Shown here: piece after piece, positions 21,473 through 29,695 of the stretch
How positions within the stretch are numbered: the stretch's first letter is position 1
How the letters are laid out: each line of letters begins with the position of its first letter
Source of the DNA: an uncultured Bacillota bacterium
GTDB taxonomy: Bacteria > Bacillota_I > Bacilli_A > Erysipelotrichales > Erysipelotrichaceae
Reading direction: 5' to 3'
Length of the DNA: 29,695 nt
Assembly: GCA_937919165.1 (NCBI GenBank)
Contig: CALFPO010000010.1
Coordinates: forward strand, 1 to 29,695
Position numbers and translations under genes: made by a program
The notes under the pieces: model-generated
Seen by the model: only the letters and a program-made list of their open reading frames with translations
Told to the model about the DNA's origin: nothing
Databases searched by the model: none

Positions 21473-24400
21473 CTATGCTCCTGTCTTAGGTGGCACATAA
21501 GGAACTATGGCTTTTGACCATCTTGCATACAGCGTCATATCTTTGGTGACGACATCGCTGTCGAAGTTCCATCTGTTCCTGAATGATGCATCACTGTACC
21601 ATCCCATGAATATGTAGCCGACAGCCGATGGATCGGAAGGCTTTTCGACTTTCATTCCTCCTTCGACGGTCTGTGGATCAATCTTTGCAAGTCCGTCTGT
21701 TTCGAAACTTACATTATAGTATCCCTTCTCTATCTTGATGGCAGCAGTGCAGAATGTTTCGCTGTCGGTATGATTGCTGTCGCCTTTAAGGTAATAATGC
21801 ACATAATAGGTTCCTACATCCTTTGCCTTAGGAAGTTCGCTTGTCCATTCTTCGCCTGGAGCATCAGGTGAATCGCTTAATGAATAATATATTGTGCCTT
21901 CATCGCTGGAGCCCGCTTCCACAAGTTCCTGCATGAATGTGTTGTATTTCAAATCTTCCTTTTCTATAGGGTGCGTGAAATCACCAGGTTCTGCCTTGCG
22001 AATCGTTGCCTTGACATATTCGCTTCCGCTGTCGATGTGCGTATCATCGCCCTTCACATAGTAATGGATATAATATGTTCCAGCATCCTTGGCTTCAGGA
22101 ATCTCTGTTGACCAAACTTCGTCATCAAGTGATGGAGCTTCTTTTGATGTGCTTATTGCGTATCTTAAAGTTCCGCCACTTGCCGATCCAGCTTCAACAA
22201 GCTTTTGTGGATTGTTGTTGTATACAAGATCAAGACCATTCGGTTCAGCAGCAATTGAGCTTCTGTTTGCTTTCCATCCTGCATAGATAGTTGTTGGATT
22301 CTGGGTCACGGTATCCTTGGCAAAATCCCATGGGTTCATGCATCCGCTTTCTTTGTACCAGCCCATAAATGTGTATTTAGAATCTGTAGGATCTGTAGGC
22401 TTATCCATCATAGATCCAGCAGGCACCGAATCATCAGCTATTTGAGTTCCATGACCATTCATGTCAAACTTGACCGTAAAGCTCTCTTTTGGCAGAATTG
22501 TCACTACAACCATTTCGGGTTCTGTATTCTTGTAGTTCTTGTCATCATCGACATCGACATAGAAATGCACACAATATGTTCCGACATCCTTCGCTGCTGG
22601 AAGGCCTGTCGACCAGCCAGCATCAGGTACATCAGATGAATCGCTTACAGCATAATATATTGTTCCTTCATCGCTGGATCCTGCACTCACAAGGTTCTGC
22701 AATTCATCATTATACACAAGATTGAATTTAGGCTCTGGAGCAATATACAACGGCTCTTTCTTGCCTATCGTTGAAACGATGACTGCTGGCTGACTGTCAT
22801 TATGGTATGAATCGCCTTTCACATAGTAATGGATATAATATGTTCCGGCATTCATCTTCTTTTCGATGGATGTCTGCCAATCGTCATCAGCGATTGTGGC
22901 ATTCTCGCTGTCGCTGACCGCATAGTACATTGTTCCATCTTTGGTAGCACCGGTATATGCGATAGACTGCAATGTTCCATCATATTCAAGATCATCTATG
23001 GCTTCAGGAGGATTGCATGAAGCATCTTCCATCTTTTTCCATTGGGCATAGATCGTATGATCTATCTTTCTTCCTACAAGCGTTTCCTCATCTATCCTAT
23101 CGCCGAATGTCTTTTCGCTAAACCAGCCTACAAAGGCATATCCGTCTCTTTGCGGGTCAGCATCAGGCAGCCTGTATGCTGTATTGTATGTTTCCTCGAC
23201 TTCCTGCATATATGTCGAACCATCATAGTTGCCTACAAAAGTTGCGATGCATGTCGTTGTACCTTCTGCCCATTTGGCATATAGAGTGATGCTTTCAACC
23301 AATTCCGTATCAAAATCAAACAGCGTTGTGCATCCCTTGTCCGTATACCAGTTGATGAATTCATATCCGATCTCTGTTGGATCGGCAGGTTTTGTGACTT
23401 TGCTGTTTATGGCAATCGACTGATATGGTATCTGGGTACCATGACCGTTCATATCATAGTTAACTATAAGCTGTCCTGGCTCAGGATCAGGTGTAATCTC
23501 TGTCCATCCTGCATAGAGAGTAATATCTCCGGTTACTGTATCGTTGGCAAAATCCCACATATTAAGGCATTCGGGTTCTTTGAACCAGCCATTGAAGCTC
23601 CATCCGGTTTCGTTTGGATCAGAAGGCTTGGTGACGGTCATGCCAAAGCCAACACCCTCCGGATCTATCTGGATGCCATGGCTATTCATATCAAAAGTAA
23701 CCACACAAAGCAGAGGTGGTGGACCAATGGTTGCCCATCCCGCATAGAGCACCATATCCTCAGTCACTGACTCGCTGAAATCATATCTTTCTGTGCATTC
23801 CTTATCCAGGAACCATCCCTGGAAGTCAAAGCCTTCGTTATCGATTGGCTCTTCTGGCTCATGTGCTACGTCCCAGTCTTTTACCTGTTCAGCAGGTATT
23901 GTTGTTCCCGCAGCATGACCATTGAGATCATAGCTTACCTTGTGGTCGCTTACCTCTATAACCACCTTCTCATAGTAATCCTGATAGTAGGTCCTGTCGT
24001 TTTCGGTCTTCACCTTCTTGTTCTTCACAAGATAGTAAAGAGTATATGTTGTGGAATCTGTTCCTATTTCTTTTTGGGCATATTCGCCATTGACGCTTTG
24101 CAGTGTTATGCTTTCACACTCTGGTCTTCTGGTATACAGAAGCATGGTATCTTCATTCAAAATCATGCCTTTTTTAGATTCTATCGTCGTAGACAGGTTG
24201 ATGTCATCGTGCATATCGACCATATAGTCATCGTTCCATCCGCTCACCAGACGCTGTCCGTCTTTGCCGACTATAGCTTCGGAATCTATGCTGACACCTC
24301 GCATGGCTTTGGTGTTGTGCGTCAAGATGAAATATATGTCTCCGTCATCTCTGACCATGACGGTCTGTGCATTTCTGTCTGCCCAATCGCGTCCAAAGAA

Positions 24401-25573
24401 ACATACCGAATATTCTCTGTCGTTGTCGTCTTCATTGAAGCTGTAGTCATAATAGTCCTGGTCCCTATCCATTGGATAGTTCTTCACAGCTGCCTCTATT
24501 CCAATCCAGGCGTGCTTATCTGGAGATGTGTTGATGTTTTCATCGATCTCGATTGCATCATAGCGCGGATCGCTGTATACATCGTTTCTGCCGTTGTTCT
24601 GTATATGCACGCTGCCGCCCAAAATGATTGAGCAGTCGCTTAACCAAGCATCATATCTGTTGACATATACTCCGCCGCCATGTTCATCTGCACTGTTTTT
24701 GTCTATAAGCAACGTTCCGGTAAGTTCTACACCATCAGAATCATTGTCCGCAAAGATGCCGCCGCCGCAATCTGCTCTATTGTGGTCTATTTCTCCACCA
24801 GAAAGCACAATTCTTCCTGAACCAAAAGTGGTATATTTGCCTCCATCAGCGAAGTATATTCCTCCTCCGCTGGTTGCTTCATTATCATGTATTCTGCCGC
24901 CGGTCATCTCAAACACCGTCGAGCTTCCTCCGTCATAGTATATCGCTCCGCCGCAGCCAGGATAGTCGTTCTGATATTCTGCGATGTTATTGCAGATTTC
25001 ACCGCCGGTCATATAGAAGCTTCCTTCATTGATGTATATCGCTGATCCCCATCCGCCATAGGTATTGTCGCAGATGGATCCTCCGTTTATTCTCAACGTT
25101 CCGTCTTCAATGATCAGGATCCTGCTTTTTGAGTCGTCATTTCCTTTCAGCGAACCATTGTTCAGCACAAGCTGCGCATCGTCGTCATCAACGCCGATGA
25201 CAGCCTTATACTTTCCTGATTTGTTGTTGATCTGAATAAATCCTGTTTTGTCTGTGCTTGTATCATCAATGGTAAGCTTTGCATCATCTTCCACCATGAA
25301 GATGTATTCTGCATCGCTTCCAGTGCCTTTTATGCTGTGTCCATTAAGATCGATTGTTATGTCTGCATCATCACCCAAAACATATCCATTCCATTCAATG
25401 GTCATGTCCCTATCCAGAACGATTGTGCTGCCCTTGTCTTTGATTGCCTTCTGCCAACATGTATAGAAATCGACTGTATCTGTAACATGGTATTCCGTAG
25501 CTGCAGATACCGCAAAAGATATATTGGAGATTAGAATTGCAGTCGTGATAATGATGGTCAATAATTTCTTCAT
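21473..25573 (-). CDS. Large secreted repeat protein with truncated sorting signal
   Basis: 1366 residues from the MKK start (signal peptide MKKLLTIIITTAILISNISF up to about residue 25). Residues 25-330 are rich in GG/N repeats like those of right-handed beta-helix proteins. Six InlB B-type (Flg_new) repeats lie at about 544-613, 625-690, 703-768, 776-845, 1032-1100 and 1286-1352. Four units of about 80 residues with the ending GTYYxHYYVKGD lie at 855-937, 947-1027, 1108-1192 and 1204-1283. The protein ends VPYVPPKTGA: an LPxTG-like motif with no hydrophobic tail after it. It may be released, or held by another means. An upstream TTG/ATG (25595-25600) is a possible alternative start; no start here has a good ribosome site. 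Confidence 0.88.
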   Translation of the reverse strand: MKKLLTIIITTAILISNISFAVSAATEYHVTDTVDFYTCWQKAIKDKGSTIVLDRDMTIEWNGYVLGDDADITIDLNGHSIKGTGSDAEYIFMVEDDAKLTIDDTSTDKTGFIQINNKSGKYKAVIGVDDDDAQLVLNNGSLKGNDDSKSRILIIEDGTLRINGGSICDNTYGGWGSAIYINEGSFYMTGGEICNNIAEYQNDYPGCGGAIYYDGGSSTVFEMTGGRIHDNEATSGGGIYFADGGKYTTFGSGRIVLSGGEIDHNRADCGGGIFADNDSDGVELTGTLLIDKNSADEHGGGVYVNRYDAWLSDCSIILGGSVHIQNNGRNDVYSDPRYDAIEIDENINTSPDKHAWIGIEAAVKNYPMDRDQDYYDYSFNEDDNDREYSVCFFGRDWADRNAQTVMVRDDGDIYFILTHNTKAMRGVSIDSEAIVGKDGQRLVSGWNDDYMVDMHDDINLSTTIESKKGMILNEDTMLLYTRRPECESITLQSVNGEYAQKEIGTDSTTYTLYYLVKNKKVKTENDRTYYQDYYEKVVIEVSDHKVSYDLNGHAAGTTIPAEQVKDWDVAHEPEEPIDNEGFDFQGWFLDKECTERYDFSESVTEDMVLYAGWATIGPPPLLCVVTFDMNSHGIQIDPEGVGFGMTVTKPSDPNETGWSFNGWFKEPECLNMWDFANDTVTGDITLYAGWTEITPDPEPGQLIVNYDMNGHGTQIPYQSIAINSKVTKPADPTEIGYEFINWYTDKGCTTLFDFDTELVESITLYAKWAEGTTTCIATFVGNYDGSTYMQEVEETYNTAYRLPDADPQRDGYAFVGWFSEKTFGDRIDEETLVGRKIDHTIYAQWKKMEDASCNPPEAIDDLEYDGTLQSIAYTGATKDGTMYYAVSDSENATIADDDWQTSIEKKMNAGTYYIHYYVKGDSYHNDSQPAVIVSTIGKKEPLYIAPEPKFNLVYNDELQNLVSAGSSDEGTIYYAVSDSSDVPDAGWSTGLPAAKDVGTYCVHFYVDVDDDKNYKNTEPEMVVVTILPKESFTVKFDMNGHGTQIADDSVPAGSMMDKPTDPTDSKYTFMGWYKESGCMNPWDFAKDTVTQNPTTIYAGWKANRSSIAAEPNGLDLVYNNNPQKLVEAGSASGGTLRYAISTSKEAPSLDDEVWSTEIPEAKDAGTYYIHYYVKGDDTHIDSGSEYVKATIRKAEPGDFTHPIEKEDLKYNTFMQELVEAGSSDEGTIYYSLSDSPDAPGEEWTSELPKAKDVGTYYVHYYLKGDSNHTDSETFCTAAIKIEKGYYNVSFETDGLAKIDPQTVEGGMKVEKPSDPSAVGYIFMGWYSDASFRNRWNFDSDVVTKDMTLYARWSKAIVPYVPPKTGA
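21725..23944 (-). repeat. Tandem intragenic repeats of the secreted protein
   Basis: This part of the gene encodes the six InlB B-type repeats (the last one lies at about 21518-21718, just outside) and the four units of about 80 residues. The units are visibly similar at DNA level too, for example around 21781-21830, 22021-22080 and 22551-22600, where the runs for GTYYxHYY recur. Such repeats can recombine and change the protein's length. Many copies differ by point changes, so they are not recent duplicates. Confidence 0.7.
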
Positions 25574-25663
25574 ACAGGTTCTTTTGCGAATCATCAACAA
25601 ACGTGAGTTTATCGCTATAATCTATTATATTATTTTTTAAATGACTATTGCCTCTATACCGTT

Positions 25664-25701
25664 TTTATAAAAAGGAGATGCACCGTATATGGCGCATCTC
25701 C
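25664..25701 (-). terminator. Terminator after the alpha/beta hydrolase gene
   Basis: On the minus strand GGAGATGCGCC and GGTGCATCTCC pair over 11 bases (one G-U), followed by TTTTTAT. It lies 30 bases past the hydrolase stop and before the promoter of the large secreted protein gene. Confidence 0.88.
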
Positions 25702-25729
25702 ATCTATAATATTTATTTAATGCTTGAGT

Positions 25730-26584
25730 CTATTCCGCCCAAAGCGTATTCATGAAGTGCAATACATCTGCGTTGAATTCATCTGCATAGCACTGGAAGA
25801 AGACATGGCTTCCATGCTCAAACGGATACTTCTCATACCACGGAACCTTCTTTGCTCCCTCTGGATACCACTTGTCAGCAAGCTCATAGCCGTTGGCGGT
25901 TACCTGGCCATTGCATCCGAAGAATACCATTGGCACATCGATCTTTCCCAATAGCTCATAGCCATTCAGCATAGTCATGTCTGAATAGATTGCATAGGCG
26001 ATCCAAGGTGGTGTCTTTGTCATCTCGGCAGTTGCCCATGGCTTCAGACTTTCATCTACGCCATCATACATCATGCCAGCAAAGAAATTGCAGAAGCCTT
26101 CCCAACCATTGTATGACATCTTCAGATGGTCATTGAAGAGCTCCATATTGTTGCCCTTTAGACCATGCGCATTCCATGGCTCATCATATTGTGCTCCTAA
26201 TGGGCAATCGATGAGTCCAAGTGCCTTGATTCTATGTGCGCCAAACATATCGAAATATTTAACGATGAACTGTCCTGCCATAGACCATCCAAGTATAGTT
26301 GCATCTTCTACTTCAAGGTAGTCTAAAAGTTCCTTGATGTCGGTGCAGTTTCTTGAAACGGTGTGTCCCTGCAGACCCTTGCTGGAACTGCCCTGGCCTC
26401 TAGGGTCAAAAGAGATTACGCGATGCTCCTTCGACAGTTCTTCATAGTTGTTGTCGAAGAATCTTGATGAACAGCAATAGCCGGGAACTAGAACGATTGG
26501 CTTGCCCGCTTCGGGATTGTGGTCCTCAAAGTAGATGATTGCCTCGTCAGATGTGGTAAAAAAACCTTTTCTTAGATTTGACAT
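25730..26584 (-). CDS. Alpha/beta hydrolase
   Basis: 284 residues. The nucleophile elbow is GWSMAG with Ser101, the oxyanion-hole strand is PIVLVPGYCCSS (29-40), and the late His is in FEHGSHVFF (about 255). The usual catalytic Asp position after the VPMVFFG strand reads CNGQVTAN, with no Asp, so the acid may come from elsewhere or the enzyme is altered. There is no signal peptide, so it works in the cytoplasm. Its substrate cannot be told from the sequence; esterase, peptidase (proline iminopeptidase-like) and dehalogenase-type enzymes share this fold. A strong AGGAGGAAATTAG precedes the ATG, and a single-gene transcript is expected (terminators on both sides). Confidence 0.88.
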   Translation of the reverse strand: MSNLRKGFFTTSDEAIIYFEDHNPEAGKPIVLVPGYCCSSRFFDNNYEELSKEHRVISFDPRGQGSSSKGLQGHTVSRNCTDIKELLDYLEVEDATILGWSMAGQFIVKYFDMFGAHRIKALGLIDCPLGAQYDEPWNAHGLKGNNMELFNDHLKMSYNGWEGFCNFFAGMMYDGVDESLKPWATAEMTKTPPWIAYAIYSDMTMLNGYELLGKIDVPMVFFGCNGQVTANGYELADKWYPEGAKKVPWYEKYPFEHGSHVFFQCYADEFNADVLHFMNTLWAE

Positions 26585-26628
26585 CTAATTTCCTCCTAAT
26601 GTATTGTTACTGCTTATCTTCTACTTTA

Positions 26629-26657
26629 TTTTTATCATATACAGCTTCTTTATGCAA
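26629..26657 (-). promoter_or_regulatory. Possible promoter of the alpha/beta hydrolase gene
   Basis: TTGCAT (26652-26657), 17-base spacer, TAAAAA (26629-26634) on the minus strand, directly behind the terminator of the large surface protein gene. Neither box is a perfect match, so the call is tentative. Confidence 0.35.
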
Positions 26658-26697
26658 AAAGCACGTTAGGTTCTGTCATTAGAATCTAGCGTGCTTT
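26653..26697 (-). terminator. Terminator after the large surface protein gene
   Basis: AAAGCACG and CGTGCTTT form the stem base (26658-26665 with 26690-26697), with extra pairing inside (TTCT with AGAA), followed on the minus strand by TTTTTGC. It lies about 25 bases past the stop of the 26721 gene. Confidence 0.8.
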
Positions 26698-26720
26698 CAT
26701 TGATATTAGATACAATATGA

Positions 26721-29695
26721 TTATTTGTTTTTTGAGCTTAAAGCAATGCCAGCCGTCAGCACCAGGATAGCTCCTGCTATTACCACATATAACGTGATAC
26801 CATGGGCATCGTCTCTATTTTCATCATCAAATGCCTGGTATAGAGACTTCAGCGTCGACTTGTCTATTACCTTATAGTTCTCGCTTACTGGATCTGCAGG
26901 ATTCTCAATCAGCTCTTCAGTAGTGAAGATATCGAATTCCTCGGTCTTGTCGTTATATACAAGAACATAGTCGTCACTCTTATCTTTCTTGATGTGTGTG
27001 GTTGGACTGGTCAGATCTTCATTGTCCGTCAATCCTTCTATTGCTGGCTGCATGTTGTATGATTCAACGCCATCTTTGCTCATATTGAAGTTAGCAAGGG
27101 TCATCATATTGATGCTTGAATCCAGTTCATCAGCAATCTCACCATTATCTTCAACAAGACTATTGCTCAGCACGAAGCTCAGGTCGTCTTCATCCAGCAT
27201 TGCAGACAGCTCACCGCTATCATTCAGAGTGCTGACAACTTTGTTGAGGCTCATGTTTGGCATGCTCATCATCGTTATCAGATCTTCGCTCTCGCTTCTT
27301 TCGTCAGGAATGCTGCTGCTTGAAGGCAACGAGAACATGTTGGATAACGACTTGGTCAGGAAGCTCATTAGGCTAGGTGCCCTCTTTGCTGACATCAATA
27401 CTGGATCGCTGACTGTCTCGAACAGCATTATTGCCTTAGATCCGGAGATGTCATATCCGATGCTTCTTCCATCCTTATATGTGAAACCTATGACGGTATT
27501 GTTCACATCAAGGCTGGCAGTTATCTTCACAATATCTTCGTTGCTGAATCCGATGCTAGCTCCACTCTTGTTCTCTCCCTTGTTCAGGAAATCAACTAGA
27601 TCGTTGGTGCCTAAGGATATCAGCTTGCCGTCATCTCTCAGGTAGGCTTCAAACTTGTTGTTCTTGAAGTATGGATTGTATGTTCCATCCTGGCCATCTC
27701 TAAGCATTACCAGATTTCCGTCATAAACATAGAATCTGTTCAATGTCGAAGCGGCAGTGACGTTGTTGATTGAATATGTGCCGAAAGTATTGTACTCTGC
27801 TCCACTGCTCAAAGTGAACTTGTATATCGGTTCGCTGTTGGCATGAATGGTGTTTGGAGTTGAAGCTCCAACAGATGACTTACTAGGCAGATCATATATC
27901 GTTCCGCTCTTGGTCAGGCTCTGGGTTCTGAATATGTTGGCAAACTCTTCATTGATATATACAGCATTATCATCAGAGCTGTATAGCTTGTCGCCTTCAC
28001 CGATGTAGAAGAGTTCGTTGTTGCTTCCGCCGATTCTGTTTCTCAGATCCTTAGCCAGGAAGGTCATCGTTCTGGTCACATAGTTATTGGAAGCGTTGGT
28101 ATATGACACAGTAACCTTTACATCATTTACGAAATCATAGTCGAATGAATAGGTTCTCTTGTCCAACGAACTGTCGATGATAGGTGAAGCTATGCCAGCG
28201 ATTTCAACCTTGATGGTTGGAAGTCCGTTTCCTGCAACAAAATCACCGGTTCCATTATTCATATAGAATGTGTTCGTCTTCAGGTCATAAATGCCGACTG
28301 CGCCATCACTTAGTCTTCTTGATGGAACATAGTCATGTGCCAGAACGCCGCTTTCATACAGCTTGAACGAATACAGTCTGCCTCTTGCGTTATAGCTTGC
28401 TGCGCCAAGACCCAATAGCTTTAGATTTCCGGTATATGACTCTGATGTAGAGAATTGCGTGCCATTGACGATGAATTTGTTTCTAGAGACAGTGATGATG
28501 CTTGGTTTGTCTGTAGCTGGCGTAATGCCAGAGTTCTTAGAATTGCCATGCCAGTACCATCTGGATGATTGGATATCGAGCAGATACTTATATCCCGCCC
28601 ATGAACCGCCGAATATTGCCTGGCTTCCGGAGATGCTGGTTGGCTGATATTCGATGGTAGCTGATGTGTTGGCTGTAATGACATTGCCTAGATCTATGTA
28701 TTGGGTTCCTGTAGCCTCTATGTACTGAAGCTGCTCGAATCCGCTAGGCAGTTCTCCGCTTCTGTTCTCAACACTATAGAGCTGAACCAGATCGCTGCTG
28801 ATATCGATGTTCAATGTATCAACATCCTGAGCATAGACATCGATCAATTCAACGTTGCTGTCGACATTGCCGACACTACTTGATCCGATGAATTCATCAT
28901 AGTTCATCTGGCCATGCAGATATTTCTCATAGTTAGTGAACAGGTTATACATTCCGCTGTAGGCTGCATCAAATTTGCCTGTAAACGGCAGATATACACC
29001 TTGCTTGACGCTGATGGTGTTTTTTGCATTTGTTACTGGGTTGGCTATGACGGTTTCATAGTTCATGCCATCGCCACTTACGCCATCCCAATATCTATTA
29101 GGGTTATAGTCGTTAATGCCAACCAGTGGCATATAGTCGTTAGTAATTAAAGACAAATCATAATACCAGGTTTTCGTTCCCAGTTTAGAAGGACCGCTCA
29201 AGCTCTTTGAATAGATGCCGTTAGCTATATAGTTGGCATCTCCATCATAGGATGTATCAGGCACTTCTGCACCTCCCTTGAACTCTCCTGCGGCTGTCGG
29301 ATAAAACTTCTTGTCAGGGTTCGCCAGATCGATAAAGCCGTACTCACCTGTGTTGCTAACGACAGGTACGAGGTCACGGACAAGGATGCCGTTAGAATAT
29401 ATCTTTATGATCTTCCATTTGGCACTTACGCCTGTGGTGTATGGAGATCCTGCATTGTTCAGATTTCCGACATAGAGCGTCCTGTCGCATGCCGTCTTCG
29501 TCACTGCCGCATTGTAGTGCACGTGGTCTACGTCCATGCTGCCATCCTTGTTGAGGGATATCAATGTATCTTTGTTCAGCTGCGGAGCAGCGACGTTAGT
29601 AGCTGACCCTGTCCAGTCTCTTCTTATCATTTTTGAGCTTGAGACGTTATAGAAGAAAGAATATGTTCCCGAGTTAACCGTTCCGGCGGTCGCTC
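26721..29695 (-). CDS. Large C-terminally anchored surface protein, partial at the right edge
   Basis: About 990 residues are visible, and the frame stays open to the window edge, so the real start lies beyond 29695; the internal ATG at 29630 is not the start. Two related segments occur: one near the visible N-terminus (KIIKIYSNGILVRDLVP to FYPTAAGEFKGG) and one in a LamG/concanavalin-like domain (LQYIEATGTQYIDLGN to FYMNNGTGDFVAGN), a pattern common in large surface proteins of gut Firmicutes and their phages. A long coil-poor region follows. The end is a membrane helix, GITLYVVIAGAILVLTAGIA, with SSKNK as inside tail, so it is anchored by its C-terminus without an LPxTG motif. Function is probably adhesion or binding; no enzyme motif is seen. 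Confidence 0.85.
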   Translation of the reverse strand, partial: ATAGTVNSGTYSFFYNVSSSKMIRRDWTGSATNVAAPQLNKDTLISLNKDGSMDVDHVHYNAAVTKTACDRTLYVGNLNNAGSPYTTGVSAKWKIIKIYSNGILVRDLVPVVSNTGEYGFIDLANPDKKFYPTAAGEFKGGAEVPDTSYDGDANYIANGIYSKSLSGPSKLGTKTWYYDLSLITNDYMPLVGINDYNPNRYWDGVSGDGMNYETVIANPVTNAKNTISVKQGVYLPFTGKFDAAYSGMYNLFTNYEKYLHGQMNYDEFIGSSSVGNVDSNVELIDVYAQDVDTLNIDISSDLVQLYSVENRSGELPSGFEQLQYIEATGTQYIDLGNVITANTSATIEYQPTSISGSQAIFGGSWAGYKYLLDIQSSRWYWHGNSKNSGITPATDKPSIITVSRNKFIVNGTQFSTSESYTGNLKLLGLGAASYNARGRLYSFKLYESGVLAHDYVPSRRLSDGAVGIYDLKTNTFYMNNGTGDFVAGNGLPTIKVEIAGIASPIIDSSLDKRTYSFDYDFVNDVKVTVSYTNASNNYVTRTMTFLAKDLRNRIGGSNNELFYIGEGDKLYSSDDNAVYINEEFANIFRTQSLTKSGTIYDLPSKSSVGASTPNTIHANSEPIYKFTLSSGAEYNTFGTYSINNVTAASTLNRFYVYDGNLVMLRDGQDGTYNPYFKNNKFEAYLRDDGKLISLGTNDLVDFLNKGENKSGASIGFSNEDIVKITASLDVNNTVIGFTYKDGRSIGYDISGSKAIMLFETVSDPVLMSAKRAPSLMSFLTKSLSNMFSLPSSSSIPDERSESEDLITMMSMPNMSLNKVVSTLNDSGELSAMLDEDDLSFVLSNSLVEDNGEIADELDSSINMMTLANFNMSKDGVESYNMQPAIEGLTDNEDLTSPTTHIKKDKSDDYVLVYNDKTEEFDIFTTEELIENPADPVSENYKVIDKSTLKSLYQAFDDENRDDAHGITLYVVIAGAILVLTAGIALSSKNK

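Noticed and set aside
21725..23944. CRISPR-like repeat array
   Set aside because: The repeats are coding, diverged and long (65-80 codons), with no constant spacer length.
23861..24631. Plus-strand open frame of about 256 codons
   Set aside because: It is antisense to the secreted repeat protein, has no ribosome site, and its composition follows from the codon bias of the opposite strand.
26989..27645. Plus-strand open frame of 218 codons rich in Leu and Ser
   Set aside because: Antisense shadow of the surface protein gene; no start signal.

Overview
The window looks like the chromosome of a low-to-moderate GC, anaerobic Gram-positive bacterium. The grounds are strong AGGAGG-type ribosome binding sites, sigma-A style promoters, lipoproteins, InlB-type repeat surface proteins, double-glycine leader peptides and a flavodoxin-rubredoxin protein. 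TGA ends several genes within ATGA overlaps, so it is a normal stop here and the mycoplasma code is excluded. An Erysipelotrichia or related Firmicutes lineage is my guess; there is no rRNA or other marker here to prove it.

Layout, left to right. 1-323: a tRNA-Thr(GGU) on the minus strand with a near-perfect promoter but a badly matched acceptor stem. 324-1130: thyA, which is a composition mosaic and lacks the usual C-terminal tail. 1231-2102: a DUF1836 regulator and a glycine-rich one-pass membrane peptide under one promoter. 2369-3355: an AraC/GyrI-like regulator. 3419-3963: a RelB/RelE-type toxin-antitoxin pair with an operator palindrome. 4033-11144: a tightly overlapping minus-strand metabolic operon (GlpA-like flavoprotein, a second NAD/FAD oxidoreductase, DUF1667 protein, FGGY kinase, alkyl-DHAP-synthase-like FAD oxidase, YbaK-like deacylase). 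It probably takes a glycerol-like polyol or its phosphate into central metabolism with electrons passed through flavins and Fe-S centres.

11346-13013: a compact minus-strand operon of an orphan RelB/DinJ-type protein with a long acidic tail, a lipoprotein, a 69-residue protein and a double-glycine leader peptide. Divergent from it is a membrane protein with an Asp/Trp/Tyr/Ser-rich tail, then an ApbE lipoprotein and a rhodanese-like lipoprotein whose active site is lost. 15742-17004: a flavodoxin-rubredoxin protein and two more double-glycine leader peptides, one with its leader split by a frameshift in an A7 run.

17296-25573: an operon of a large secreted repeat protein, an ABC ATPase, a membrane glycosyltransferase and a two-module FtsX-type permease. 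25730-26584: an alpha/beta hydrolase. 26721 to the right edge: a large C-terminally anchored surface protein that runs off the window.

The least explained parts are the three double-glycine leader peptides without a visible C39 peptidase, the surface-protein/ABC/glycosyltransferase operon whose secreted protein stops inside a would-be sorting signal, and the altered thyA/tRNA corner.
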